In this document: piece after piece, positions 26,233-34,563 of the stretch
Position numbering within the stretch: the stretch's first letter is position 1
Layout: each line of letters starts with the position of its first letter
Origin: Dermatophilus congolensis
GTDB lineage: Bacteria > Actinomycetota > Actinomycetes > Actinomycetales > Dermatophilaceae
Assembly: GCF_900447215.1 (NCBI RefSeq)
Contig: NZ_UFYA01000001.1
Span: forward strand, 1,922,001-1,986,000
DNA: 64,000 bases
Reading direction: 5' to 3'
The notes under the pieces: generated by a model
Told to the model about the DNA's origin: nothing
Databases searched by the model: none
Seen by the model: only the letters and a program-made list of their open reading frames with translations
Program-made: the position numbers and the translations under genes

Positions 26233-27990
26233 ATGACCCAGTTTCTCGACAACCCGCCCCGGCACTTTTTCTTCACTGGCAAGGGCGGTGTCGGCAAGAC
26301 CAGCATCGCGTGCGCCACGGCCGTGCACCTCGCCCACCAGGGCAAGCGGGTGCTGCTGGTCAGCACCGACCCGGCGAGCAACATCGCCCAGGTGTTCGGT
26401 GCCACCATCGGCAACAAGATCACCCCGATTCCGCAGGTGCCCGGCCTCGACGCGCTGGAGATTGACCCCGACGAGGCCGCTGAGGCCTACCGCAACAAGA
26501 TCCTGGAACCGGTGCGCGCGGTCCTGCCCATCAAGGAGATCGAGGCCATCACCGAGCAGCTGTCGGGCTCCTGCACCACCGAGATCGCCTCGTTCAACGA
26601 GTTCACCGACCTGCTCGCCGACACCCAGGCCACCGCCGGCTACGACCACGTCATCTTCGACACCGCCCCCACCGGCCACACCATCCGCCTGCTGCAGCTG
26701 CCCGGCAGCTGGACCAGCTACCTTGACAACGGCAAGGGCGACGCGTCCTGCCTGGGGCCCATGAGCGGGCTCGAGAAGAACCGCGCCACCTACCGCGCCG
26801 CCGTCGAGGCCCTCACCGACCCCACCAGCACCCGCCTGGTGCTCGTCGCCCGGGCCCAGCAGTCCACGCTGCGCGAGGTCGCCCGCACCCTGGACGAGCT
26901 CGCCGAGCTCGACATCCACGCCACCAACCTGGTCGTCAACGGCGTCTTGCCCGCCGCGGCCGCCACCGACGACCTGTCCCGCGCCATCCACGACCGCGAA
27001 CAGGCCGCGCTCGCTGCCATGCCTGCCGCCCTGGCAGCCCTGCCCCGCGACACGGTGAGCCTCAAGAGCGTCAACATGGTCGGCCTGGAGGCACTCGCCA
27101 CCCTGTTCCACGACGAGGACGCCCCGCAGGCCGACGCGCAGGACACCGGCGGGCAGGGCATCGGCCAGCAGCCGCACCTCGCCGGCCTGGTCGACCAGCT
27201 CGCCGAGGCCGACCATGGGCTCGTGATGACGATGGGCAAGGGCGGTGTCGGCAAGACCACCGTCGCAGCCGCCATCGCCATCGCCCTGGTCCAGCGCGGC
27301 AAGAAGGTCCTGCTCACCACCACCGATCCCGCCGCGCACCTGTCGACCACCCTCGGCAACGACGTCGACGGGCTCGAGGTCAGCGCCATCGACCCCGAGA
27401 AGGCCATCCAGGAGTACCGCGACCACGTCATGGCCTCCAAGGGCGCCAAGCTCGACGACGCCGGCCGCGCCGCCCTCGCCGAGGACCTCATGAGCCCCTG
27501 CACCGAGGAGATCGCCGTCTTCCAGCAGTTCAGCCGCGCCGTGAACAAGGCCCGCGACCAGTTCGTCATCATGGACACCGCCCCCACCGGCCACACCCTG
27601 CTCCTGATGGACGCCACCGGTTCCTACCACCGCGACATCACCCGCCACCTCGACGACGACCAGCGCGGCCACGTCACCACCCCGCTGATGCGGCTCCAAG
27701 ACCCCGACCACACCAAGATCATCGTGGTCACCCTGCCCGAGACCACCCCCGTCACCGAGGCGCAGGCCCTGGCCAGCGACCTGGAACGCGCCAACATCCA
27801 CCCGTGGGCGTGGGTCGTGAACAACTCCCTCGCGGCAGCCCACCCCACCAGCCCACTGCTCGCCACCCGCGCACGCTCCGAGCAACAGCAGCTGGACGCG
27901 GTGGCCGCCACCACCAACCGCATGGCCGTCATCCCCACCCAGACCCGCGAACCCGTCGGCACGCAACAGCTCACCGCTCTCAGCAACTGA
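26233..27990 (+). CDS. arsA: ArsA arsenical pump-driving ATPase
   Basis: 585 residues, two fused ATPase halves of similar size. Walker A TGKGGVGKTS near residue 15 and MGKGGVGKTT near 337; DTAPTGHT signature in both halves. Candidate metalloid cysteines are seen in GSCTTEIASF and DASCLGP of half 1 and SPCTEEIAVF of half 2, matching the family pattern. Start at 26233 (MTQFLDN) has AGGAG upstream. It should receive As(III) from ArsD and drive the efflux permease, here ACR3 rather than ArsB. A bulged hairpin at 28004-28043 follows. Confidence 0.95.
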   Translation: MTQFLDNPPRHFFFTGKGGVGKTSIACATAVHLAHQGKRVLLVSTDPASNIAQVFGATIGNKITPIPQVPGLDALEIDPDEAAEAYRNKILEPVRAVLPIKEIEAITEQLSGSCTTEIASFNEFTDLLADTQATAGYDHVIFDTAPTGHTIRLLQLPGSWTSYLDNGKGDASCLGPMSGLEKNRATYRAAVEALTDPTSTRLVLVARAQQSTLREVARTLDELAELDIHATNLVVNGVLPAAAATDDLSRAIHDREQAALAAMPAALAALPRDTVSLKSVNMVGLEALATLFHDEDAPQADAQDTGGQGIGQQPHLAGLVDQLAEADHGLVMTMGKGGVGKTTVAAAIAIALVQRGKKVLLTTTDPAAHLSTTLGNDVDGLEVSAIDPEKAIQEYRDHVMASKGAKLDDAGRAALAEDLMSPCTEEIAVFQQFSRAVNKARDQFVIMDTAPTGHTLLLMDATGSYHRDITRHLDDDQRGHVTTPLMRLQDPDHTKIIVVTLPETTPVTEAQALASDLERANIHPWAWVVNNSLAAAHPTSPLLATRARSEQQQLDAVAATTNRMAVIPTQTREPVGTQQLTALSN

Positions 27991-28003
27991 CTCAGGGAGT
28001 GAC

Positions 28004-28043
28004 GCCTACCCGCCGGACCCAACTGGTGGATCCGGCGGTAGGC
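28004..28043 (+). terminator. Hairpin after arsA
   Basis: GCCTACCCGCCGGA pairs with TCCGGCGGTAGGC with one bulged C, loop of 13 nt, 13 bp past the arsA stop. It may end arsA, and the istB transcript from the other side. Confidence 0.6.
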
Positions 28044-28063
28044 GACTGCCTATTTGCAGGGTG

Positions 28064-28873
28064 TCACCCGGCCTGTCGGGCTCGGGTGTGGGCGAGGCGA
28101 TAGGAGTTGGTTCCGGTCTCGATGATGGTGGCGTTGTAGGTGAGGCGGTCGACGATCGCTGCACAGAGCCTGGGGTCAGTGAAGGTGTCGGTCCAGGCGG
28201 AGAAGGACTGGTTGGACGCGATCGCGATGGCGTTCTTCTCCTCCCGCTCTGTGAGGACCTGGAACAACAGCTCGGCGCCGCGCCGGTCGAGCTCCATGTA
28301 TCCCAGTTCGTCAATGACCAGGAGATCCACTCTTCCGTAGCGGTTGATGGTCTTGGTGAGTTGCTTCTCGTCAGCGGCCTCGACGAGCTCGTTCACCAGG
28401 CGGGTTGCGAGGGTGTAGCGGACGCGGTAGCCCTGTTCTGCGGCGGCGGTGCCGAGTGCGATGAGCAGGTGGGACTTGCCGGTGCCGGAGTCCCCGATCA
28501 GGCACAGCGGGTCGCCGCGGCGGATCCAGTCGCCGGTGGCGAGCTCGTTGATGGTGGCGGGGTTGATGTTCGGGTTCGCGGTGAAGTCGAAGTCGGCCAG
28601 CCACTTCTCGCGCGGGAAGCCGGCGCTCTTGATACGGCGCAGGGTAGAGCGCCGGTCACGGTCGTCGACCTCGGCCAGGAGCAGCTCGGCGAGGAAGCCC
28701 TGGTAGGTGAGTTGTTCCTTGGTGGCGGTGGTGATCGCCTCATCGACGACGGACCGGATGGTGGGCAGTCGTAGGCGGCGGCAGGCCTGGTCGATCGCGG
28801 CCTGCGCGGCTTGTTCGGTCAGGCCCTGACGCCGGCGAAGGCTCGCGGGGCGGCTGGTGCTGGTGGTGGTCAT
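28064..28873 (-). CDS. istB: IS21-family transposition helper ATPase IstB
   Basis: 269 residues, DnaC/AAA-type ATPase that assists the IstA transposase. Seen: GFPREKWLADFDF, Walker A IGDSGTGKSHLL, Walker B LLVIDELGYMELDRRG, and NQSFSAWTDTFTDPRL sensor region. ATG at 28873 overlaps the istA stop (ATGA), the standard IS21 arrangement. No terminal repeat is found just downstream of its stop; the element's other end lies at 21.88 kb. Confidence 0.95.
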   Translation of the reverse strand: MTTTSTSRPASLRRRQGLTEQAAQAAIDQACRRLRLPTIRSVVDEAITTATKEQLTYQGFLAELLLAEVDDRDRRSTLRRIKSAGFPREKWLADFDFTANPNINPATINELATGDWIRRGDPLCLIGDSGTGKSHLLIALGTAAAEQGYRVRYTLATRLVNELVEAADEKQLTKTINRYGRVDLLVIDELGYMELDRRGAELLFQVLTEREEKNAIAIASNQSFSAWTDTFTDPRLCAAIVDRLTYNATIIETGTNSYRLAHTRARQAG

Positions 28874-30537
28874 GGGGTTCCTGTCGGGGTGTGGTGGTGA
28901 GTCTCGGCGGAGGCCGGGGCGGGATCGGGTTGGCGTCGACGCAGGAGTTCGTCGTAGGCGGTGACGGTGGGCAGGGGTCGGGTGTCCTCGGGCAGGTGCG
29001 CGATGACCTGGTGCGGGTCGGTGGGGCGTCGTGGTGGCAGGTTCACGACCGTCCCCCGCCTGGTCGGGCTGACTGGGGCGGGTGTGTGGGTGGTGGCGTG
29101 GCGGCGGGCTTCCACGGCGACGACGTCGGGGCTGATCGCACCAACGGACAGGGCTGAGGTGATGCCGGCGATCACCGCCTCGGCCGGAAGGGATCGGTGG
29201 AGCAGGAGCACGTCGATCAACTCCTGGGTGCCCGCGACGTCGCCGCTGGTCTTGCGGGCCGCGGCCCAGAACGCGTCGTGGGCCGCGGTGAACGCCCCCG
29301 CGGCGCGGGCCTGCGCGAGGGCGGTGGAGCCGGGGAACGCGCCGGGCTTGTGGCGTAGGACCTCGAGGTAGTGGTCCAGCTCGACACGGATCACGCCCCG
29401 GGTGCCGAGGCGAGGGTGGGTGGCGACGACGCTGCGGCCCTCGAACACGACCACGCAGGAGGCCCGCAACGACACGCGGACGCGTTGGCCGATGAGGTGC
29501 GCGGGGACGGAGTACTTGACCATGCGGACGGTGATCAGGGCGGAGCGGTCGACGCGCGGGTGGAGGATCAGGCCGGGGTCGAAGTCGTCGGCCGGCAACG
29601 GTGCCAGGTGGGGCAGTTCGGCGTGGTAGTCCTGCCCGATCGTGTTGACGTGTCCGGTGATGCGGCGGGTGTTGTCGTCGACTTCCCAGGCGCGGATCTT
29701 GTCGTTGAGTTCGTCCAGGGTGGCGACTTCGGGCATGGGGGTGAGGTGGTTGCGGCGGAACCAGCCGACCTCGCCCTCGACGCCACCTTTCTCGTGGGCG
29801 CCGTCGATGCCTGGCTGGCAGTAGAACGCGTCGAAGCCGTAGTGGGAGCGGAACAGCACCCAGCGTTCGTTCTCGTCGCGCAGCCGGTTCCCGCCGTGGA
29901 TGACCTGCACCACGGCCGAGGTGAGGTTGTCGTAGCGGATGTGACGGGTCGGGATACCACCCAGGGCGTGGAAGGCCTCGATGTGTCCCTCGAGGAAGGC
30001 CTCCTGCCCGCCCGTCGGGTAGACGCGGTGAATGGCCTTGCCAGAGTGCGACAGGCGGTAGACGAACATGTGGCACTTGGTCTTGACGCCGTCCAGGATC
30101 ACGTAGACCTCGCCGAAGTCGACCTCGGCCTCCGCGCCGGGGGCGTGGTCCTGCGGCACCATCGCCTCCACCCGGCGCCCGGCCTCCAGATCGATCTGCG
30201 CGCGCCGGATCCGGACGTAGTCCCGCACCGTCGAGTACGACAGGTCCGTGGCGCCGTGCTCGTCACGCAACCGGGCCAGGATCCTCGTGGCGGTGTGGCG
30301 CTGCTTGCGCGGGGCGGTCAGGTCGTAGAGCAGCATCTGGTCGATGGCCGGCTTGTACGGGTCCAAACGCGGTGCCGTGCGGACCGGCCTCTTGCGGGGT
30401 GGGGGTTCGGCCGCGGCGAGTGCCTGGCGGACGGTGCGGCGGTGCACTCCGTGTTTGCGGGCGAGCTCGCGGATGGACAGGCCATCGACTCGCGCGTCGT
30501 GGCGGATGTCGGCGTACAGCTGCACTCGTGATCCCAT
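28870..30537 (-). CDS. istA: IS21-family transposase IstA
   Basis: 555-residue transposase. N-terminal HTH: LSIRELARKHGVHRRTVRQAL (residues ~20-40). The DDE integrase core has Asp in EVDFGEVYV, Asp in HIRYDNLTS, and Glu in EKGGVEGEVG, followed by the C-terminal beta domain. Intact by length and catalytic residues, so the element may still be mobile. The right-end repeats begin 58 bp upstream of its start. Confidence 0.95.
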   Translation of the reverse strand: MGSRVQLYADIRHDARVDGLSIRELARKHGVHRRTVRQALAAAEPPPRKRPVRTAPRLDPYKPAIDQMLLYDLTAPRKQRHTATRILARLRDEHGATDLSYSTVRDYVRIRRAQIDLEAGRRVEAMVPQDHAPGAEAEVDFGEVYVILDGVKTKCHMFVYRLSHSGKAIHRVYPTGGQEAFLEGHIEAFHALGGIPTRHIRYDNLTSAVVQVIHGGNRLRDENERWVLFRSHYGFDAFYCQPGIDGAHEKGGVEGEVGWFRRNHLTPMPEVATLDELNDKIRAWEVDDNTRRITGHVNTIGQDYHAELPHLAPLPADDFDPGLILHPRVDRSALITVRMVKYSVPAHLIGQRVRVSLRASCVVVFEGRSVVATHPRLGTRGVIRVELDHYLEVLRHKPGAFPGSTALAQARAAGAFTAAHDAFWAAARKTSGDVAGTQELIDVLLLHRSLPAEAVIAGITSALSVGAISPDVVAVEARRHATTHTPAPVSPTRRGTVVNLPPRRPTDPHQVIAHLPEDTRPLPTVTAYDELLRRRQPDPAPASAETHHHTPTGTP

Positions 30538-30594
30538 CTTGGCTCCCTTGCCCTCGCGACTGGTTCCCAGTGATGGGGACCAGCGTGAAGGGGT

Positions 30595-30685
30595 GGGGCC
30601 AGTTCAGACCGTCAACACCCCGGCAAGTCGCACGCGGGGCCAGATCAGGCCGTCACAACGGGGCCGAACCAAGCTGTCACAACCA
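30595..30685. repeat. Right terminal repeats of IS21-family element
   Basis: Three similar 25-bp direct repeats: R1 30595-30619, R2 30636-30660, R3 30660-30684. Each begins GGGGCC and carries a CCGTCA/CTGTCACAAC end. Inverted counterparts occur at 21.88-21.93 kb. Confidence 0.8.
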
Positions 30686-30692
30686 CACGTGT
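30686..30692. repeat. Right copy of 7-bp target-site duplication
   Basis: CACGTGT, identical to 21877-21883. Confidence 0.7.
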
Positions 30693-31971
30693 CCGGCTCC
30701 CTGCCGATCAACGACGAGCGCACTTACTTGATGAATCGGCGCGGCTTTTCATGGAGCGCGGATACGCCGGTGTCGGGATTGACGAGATCGGCGCAGCGGT
30801 GGGGATAAGTGGTCCTGCCGTGTATCGACATGTCGCTGGCAAGGAACAACTGCTCACCGAGATTGCATTGAATTGGCTTGATGAGATCACTACGCGAATT
30901 CAATCCGTTCGCGATACGCATCTTTCAGGTGTGAAAATTGATCCTGAAGAACAACACCGTCGTGTTCTACAGACAGGCGTCGATTACTGCCTGGCAACGA
31001 TTCCACATCTGACTGTGGTTTTGCGTTACGTGCATCCCGGCATCGAGCACGAAGCTTTTGCGCCTCGCGCATTAACTGAATCTTTGCCTGAGGAGACAGT
31101 ACAAACCGGCCTTGATGAAGCCCGCAGTTTCGCCGTGGAACGTTTCGCTCGGATGCGTGACACTCTTGCCCACAGCTTGCGTCATTTCAACCCTTCGATG
31201 CCTCAACAGTCGATGTCGGTTTATACCCGGGCTGCTGCGGCTTTAGTTCTTGGGGCTGCTTCCTCGGACCGGGATATTTCACATTCGGCACGGTCGAATG
31301 CACTTGTCATGGCTGCGATGCGTCTTCTCCGCACCCCTCTGATTGAAGGGGAAATGTCCATCATTAAAAATGATGTACCGGGTTGGTCGCGCGCTAGTCG
31401 GCGTGAACAAATTCTGCGCACTGCGGTTCGTATGTTCCGTGAGCGGGGCTATGGGGGCGTATCTATGGCCGATATCGCTGGAGAAGTCGGTATCACTGCT
31501 TCTGCTTCGTACCGCCATTTTGTGAGCAAGGACGACTTGTTAGCGACTGCCATGTTGCGCACTGCTAACCGTTTCGTCAGCGGCTTGGGTGAATCTCTTT
31601 TATCGGCTCACAGTGCAGATCAAGCGATGACGAACATGCTCCACAGATATGTCATGGACACTCTCGCTGACCGGGATATGGCGCTGGTTACTGGGCGCGA
31701 ACGTTTCCATCTAGCCGAGGAGCCGCGCGCGGAACTGCATCGTTTGGAACGGGTGGTGTTCGACGAATGGTCACTTGCGTTGGCAGCTTTGCGTCCAGAA
31801 TATTCGCCTGCGGAGCGGGATTTATTGATTGCCGCTGCGCATCGCGTCATTGTGGAGATGGCTTACGCGTGGGGGAACGCTTCTGCCGATAGCCTCGAAA
31901 ACATGCTGTTCAGAATGGCGCAATCCATTCTTGGGGTGGGTCAGCCGGTGAGCGCTGGCGAAGCCGCGTAG
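30693..31971 (+). pseudogene. Tandem-TetR regulator, 5' end cut off by transposon
   Basis: The frame encodes two TetR units. The first HTH is HLLDESARLFMERGY then IGISGPAVYRH-type sequence near the start. The second begins REQILRTAVRMFRERGYGG with SASYRHFVSKDDLL about 220 residues later, followed by its own ligand domain. The start codon and first 12 codons are at 21,846. The first in-frame start left here is ATG 30751, which lies inside helix 1 of the first HTH, so a reinitiated product (406 residues) would have a damaged first HTH but an intact second one. The 3' end overlaps the convergent NmrA-like gene by 31 bp. Confidence 0.82.
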
Positions 31972-32807
31972 ATGTTTCGCAGCACGGTTTGCGCGCTGGT
32001 TGCTGGGCGCCCTAGCACACGTTCAATATCTCGTGTCACGTCACCGAGTTCTCCTTTTGCCGCAGCGAGAAAGTGAGATACGCGGGCGCAGGCCTGCCAT
32101 GGCTCTAGGGTGCCCAGGAGCTCATCCATCGTCTCTTCTACTGACGTGTGTTGGTAAGAGACGGCCTGTCCACTTTCTTCTTGCAGCAGGCGGGCTAGCT
32201 CGGCCCATGGGAATGCTTGCGGCCCGGATAGTTCCAGGCTTCGGTGATCGTAGGTGTGTGGATTGAGCAGTACCGAAACAGCAACATCAACGATGTCTTC
32301 TTGGGCAACGGGCGCGATTTTCCCTTTACGCCCTGGGCCACGAATAACGCCGTCTTCCCCCACGAGCTGCGGCAAGGTGTCTGCGTACATGTTGTCGCGC
32401 AGGAACGTCCAGTGGCGGCAAGTTGTGCGTATGAGGCGTTCGGTGTGCCAATGATCCCGGGCGACCGTGCATGTCGCGTCGCGCATTGCGCCAGCAAATG
32501 ACAGGTACACAACGTGGTTGACGCCTGCAGCCATCGCGGCGGAAATGAACCGGTCGTGGGTGCGCAGCAGGTCAGCGTTTTCGTCAGCAGAGACGAAAAA
32601 CAGTACGTCGATCCCTTGTAACGCGTCATATACGCGTTCGCTGTCGGTATATGTGCCTTCTGTAATTTCCACATCGCCTAGTTCAGGCAGTCTGGTGGCA
32701 TCACGTACAAAAACCCGCAACGGCACGTTCTGTTCTGCCAACTTGCGGGCAACGCTGCCACCGATATGACCTGTGGCACCTGTCACGGCGATCCGTGTGG
32801 AGGACAT
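31941..32807 (-). CDS. NAD(P)-binding NmrA/QorB-like protein
   Basis: 288 residues from ATG 32807 (MSSTRIAVTGATGHIGGS). Rossmann fold with VTGATGHIGGSVA dinucleotide loop, GIDVLFFVSADEN, HVVYLSFAGA. It lacks the YxxxK of classical SDRs, as in the atypical NmrA/HSCARG/quinone reductase 2 group. A redox-sensing or quinone-reducing role is possible but not shown. Convergent with and overlapping the tandem-TetR gene by 31 bp, so the two may once have been functionally linked. Confidence 0.85.
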   Translation of the reverse strand: MSSTRIAVTGATGHIGGSVARKLAEQNVPLRVFVRDATRLPELGDVEITEGTYTDSERVYDALQGIDVLFFVSADENADLLRTHDRFISAAMAAGVNHVVYLSFAGAMRDATCTVARDHWHTERLIRTTCRHWTFLRDNMYADTLPQLVGEDGVIRGPGRKGKIAPVAQEDIVDVAVSVLLNPHTYDHRSLELSGPQAFPWAELARLLQEESGQAVSYQHTSVEETMDELLGTLEPWQACARVSHFLAAAKGELGDVTRDIERVLGRPATSAQTVLRNIYAASPALTG

Positions 32808-33140
32808 TGGCCTCTCCTGCTCGACTCTTACTGTGTACCTGAAGCGCGATGACCATCGGATAGCACTCACCACCCGACAACGCGAGAAATGCTCTCACCG
32901 CTGGGAACCGTAGCGAATTCGACAGTCCGTGTCTGCTGCTTGCGGCTTTCGCTTACTCGCGTCTTTTTTGCGTAAATGTCTGCACATCTGCTTTTAGAAC
33001 GCCATCACGGTACAAGAACACAATCCGGTGACGATGTGCCCGCTCTCACCCACCACCAAGTCGTCTCCCAGGGAAGTTTGAGGTTTTATTAGAAACCCCT
33101 GCACAAAGCTGCGCTGGAATGAAGAAAGTGGTGAGTGGCC
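32808..33140. other. Intergenic region between divergent genes
   Basis: 333 bp upstream of both the NmrA-like gene and the permease gene. I see no RNA gene, clear palindrome or coding signal; it presumably holds both promoters. Confidence 0.6.
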
Positions 33141-34493
33141 ATGGCAGATCCCAAGGCCGACGTCCACTCGGGAAACGATCAGTCACCCGAGCACCTGACC
33201 GCGAGCGACGCCACAAGCGGACCCGTGGGACAGGCAAGCACCAAGGAACCGGAAATCTTCGATACCCCTCGGTGGAACAAACACGATACAAGCTGGGTCA
33301 TCAGCCTGTTTGGAACTGCGGTGGGAGCAGGAATCTTGTTCCTCCCTATCCGCGCAGGAGCGGCTGGCCTGTGGCCGCTGGTCATCATGACCCTTCTCAT
33401 TGGCCCGATGACATATTTTTCCCACCGGGCATTGTCAAGAATTATTTGCAAATCTCCCCGAATGGGTGACGACATCACCCTCGTCGTCGAAGACTATTTC
33501 GGTTCCGCTGCCGGAAAGCTCATTACCGTTCTGTACTTTTTTGCGATTTACCCGATCGTGTTGATTTATGGCGTCTCTATTACAAACACAGTGGATAGCC
33601 TTCTCGTCAACCAGCTCGGAATGCCTTCACCGCCGCGATGGATCCTTTCAGCAATTCTCATCGCTGCTCTCATGGCGGTCATGCTTTCGGGTGAAAAAAT
33701 CATCTTGATGGTTACTAGCTGGGTTGTCTACCCACTCATCGCGATTCTGATCGGTGTCTCGCTTTATCTCGTTCCGCAGTGGGATCTCAGTGGTCTCACC
33801 CAGCCGCAGCCCTTGCCTAGCATGCTCATGACGGTCTGGCTGACCATCCCCGTGCTCGTATTCGCGTTCAACCACAGCCCGGCAATCTCGCAGTTCTCGT
33901 TAGCGATGCAGCGCCACTACGGTTATAACTCGGCCGAGAAGGCTTCGAAGATTTTGCGCGCTAACGCGATCATGCTCGTGCTGTTCACCATGGGTTTCGT
34001 ATGGTCATGTGTACTCGCTCTGGGACCCACTGAACTAGGTAAGGCACGTGAGGCAAACCTGCCTGTGCTGTCGCATATCGCTAATGTGATGGCTAACCCA
34101 ATCATCAGTTACCTCGGCCCGATTGTCGCGATTACTGCCATCGTTTCTTCTTTCTTTGGGCACTATTTCGGCGCTGCTGAAGGAGCGGTCGGTATTGTTC
34201 GCGCTGTCACGAAGGGCAAAGTCAAGCAGCGTTCTGCCCAGATCGGTGTCGCCGCATTCATGTTCCTCACTACGTGGGGCGCGGCCGTGGCGAACCCAAG
34301 CATTCTCGGTCTCATCGAAACGATTTCTGGCCCAGTCATCGCATCAATCCTGTACCTGATGCCGATGTATGCAATCCACAAGGTGCCAGCGCTCAAGCCA
34401 TACCGCGGCAAGCTCAGCAATGTGTTCATTACGGTTGCTGGATTGTTCGCAGTGGGAGCAATCATCGTGACGATGGTGCAGAGCTTCATGTGA
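33141..34493 (+). CDS. HAAAP-family amino acid permease (SdaC/TdcC-like)
   Basis: 450 residues, about eleven membrane helices after a polar N-terminal tail. Seen: WVISLFGTAVGAGILFLPI at helix 1, and VFAFNHSPAISQFSLAM, typical of the serine/threonine branch of the hydroxy/aromatic amino acid permease family. ATG 33141 is preferred to the GTG two codons earlier because GGTGAG is better spaced. Likely proton- or sodium-coupled uptake of serine or threonine, which would feed the serine dehydratase 12 kb away; substrate is inference. A strong terminator follows. Confidence 0.9.
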   Translation: MADPKADVHSGNDQSPEHLTASDATSGPVGQASTKEPEIFDTPRWNKHDTSWVISLFGTAVGAGILFLPIRAGAAGLWPLVIMTLLIGPMTYFSHRALSRIICKSPRMGDDITLVVEDYFGSAAGKLITVLYFFAIYPIVLIYGVSITNTVDSLLVNQLGMPSPPRWILSAILIAALMAVMLSGEKIILMVTSWVVYPLIAILIGVSLYLVPQWDLSGLTQPQPLPSMLMTVWLTIPVLVFAFNHSPAISQFSLAMQRHYGYNSAEKASKILRANAIMLVLFTMGFVWSCVLALGPTELGKAREANLPVLSHIANVMANPIISYLGPIVAITAIVSSFFGHYFGAAEGAVGIVRAVTKGKVKQRSAQIGVAAFMFLTTWGAAVANPSILGLIETISGPVIASILYLMPMYAIHKVPALKPYRGKLSNVFITVAGLFAVGAIIVTMVQSFM

Positions 34494-34511
34494 TCATGCC
34501 CTGACATCTAT

Positions 34512-34542
34512 GGGGGTGGTTCCGCGAAAGGGAACCACCCCC
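34512..34542 (+). terminator. Rho-independent terminator after permease
   Basis: GGGGGTGGTTCC / GGAACCACCCCC, 12-bp perfect stem, 7-nt loop, then GTTTTTTG on the plus strand. Confidence 0.92.
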
Positions 34543-34563
34543 GTTTTTTGTGTTCAGATCAGG

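Larger units (their letters stand above)
21884..30685. mobile_element. IS21-family transposon carrying arsenic resistance genes
   Basis: About 8.8 kb, visibly more GC-rich than both flanks. The right end (adjacent to istA) and the left end share an inverted, multi-repeat terminus; outward flank plus end reads CACGTGTGGYTGTG on both sides. The second repeats also match: ATGACGGCCTCAATTGGC on the left against GTGACGGCCTGATCTGGC on the right. No such end is found next to istB, as expected if the cargo lies between istB and the left terminus. Cargo order: hypothetical, acr3, FAD reductase, arsR (minus), arsD, arsA (plus), then istB-istA (minus). It is flanked by CACGTGT direct repeats and inserted in the tetR gene. 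Exact boundaries are uncertain by 2-3 bp. Confidence 0.8.

Noticed and set aside
28044-28063. Left terminal repeat of the IS21 element immediately after istB
   Set aside because: No GGCCCC/TGTGACAG-type sequence is present here; the matching end was found at 21884 instead.
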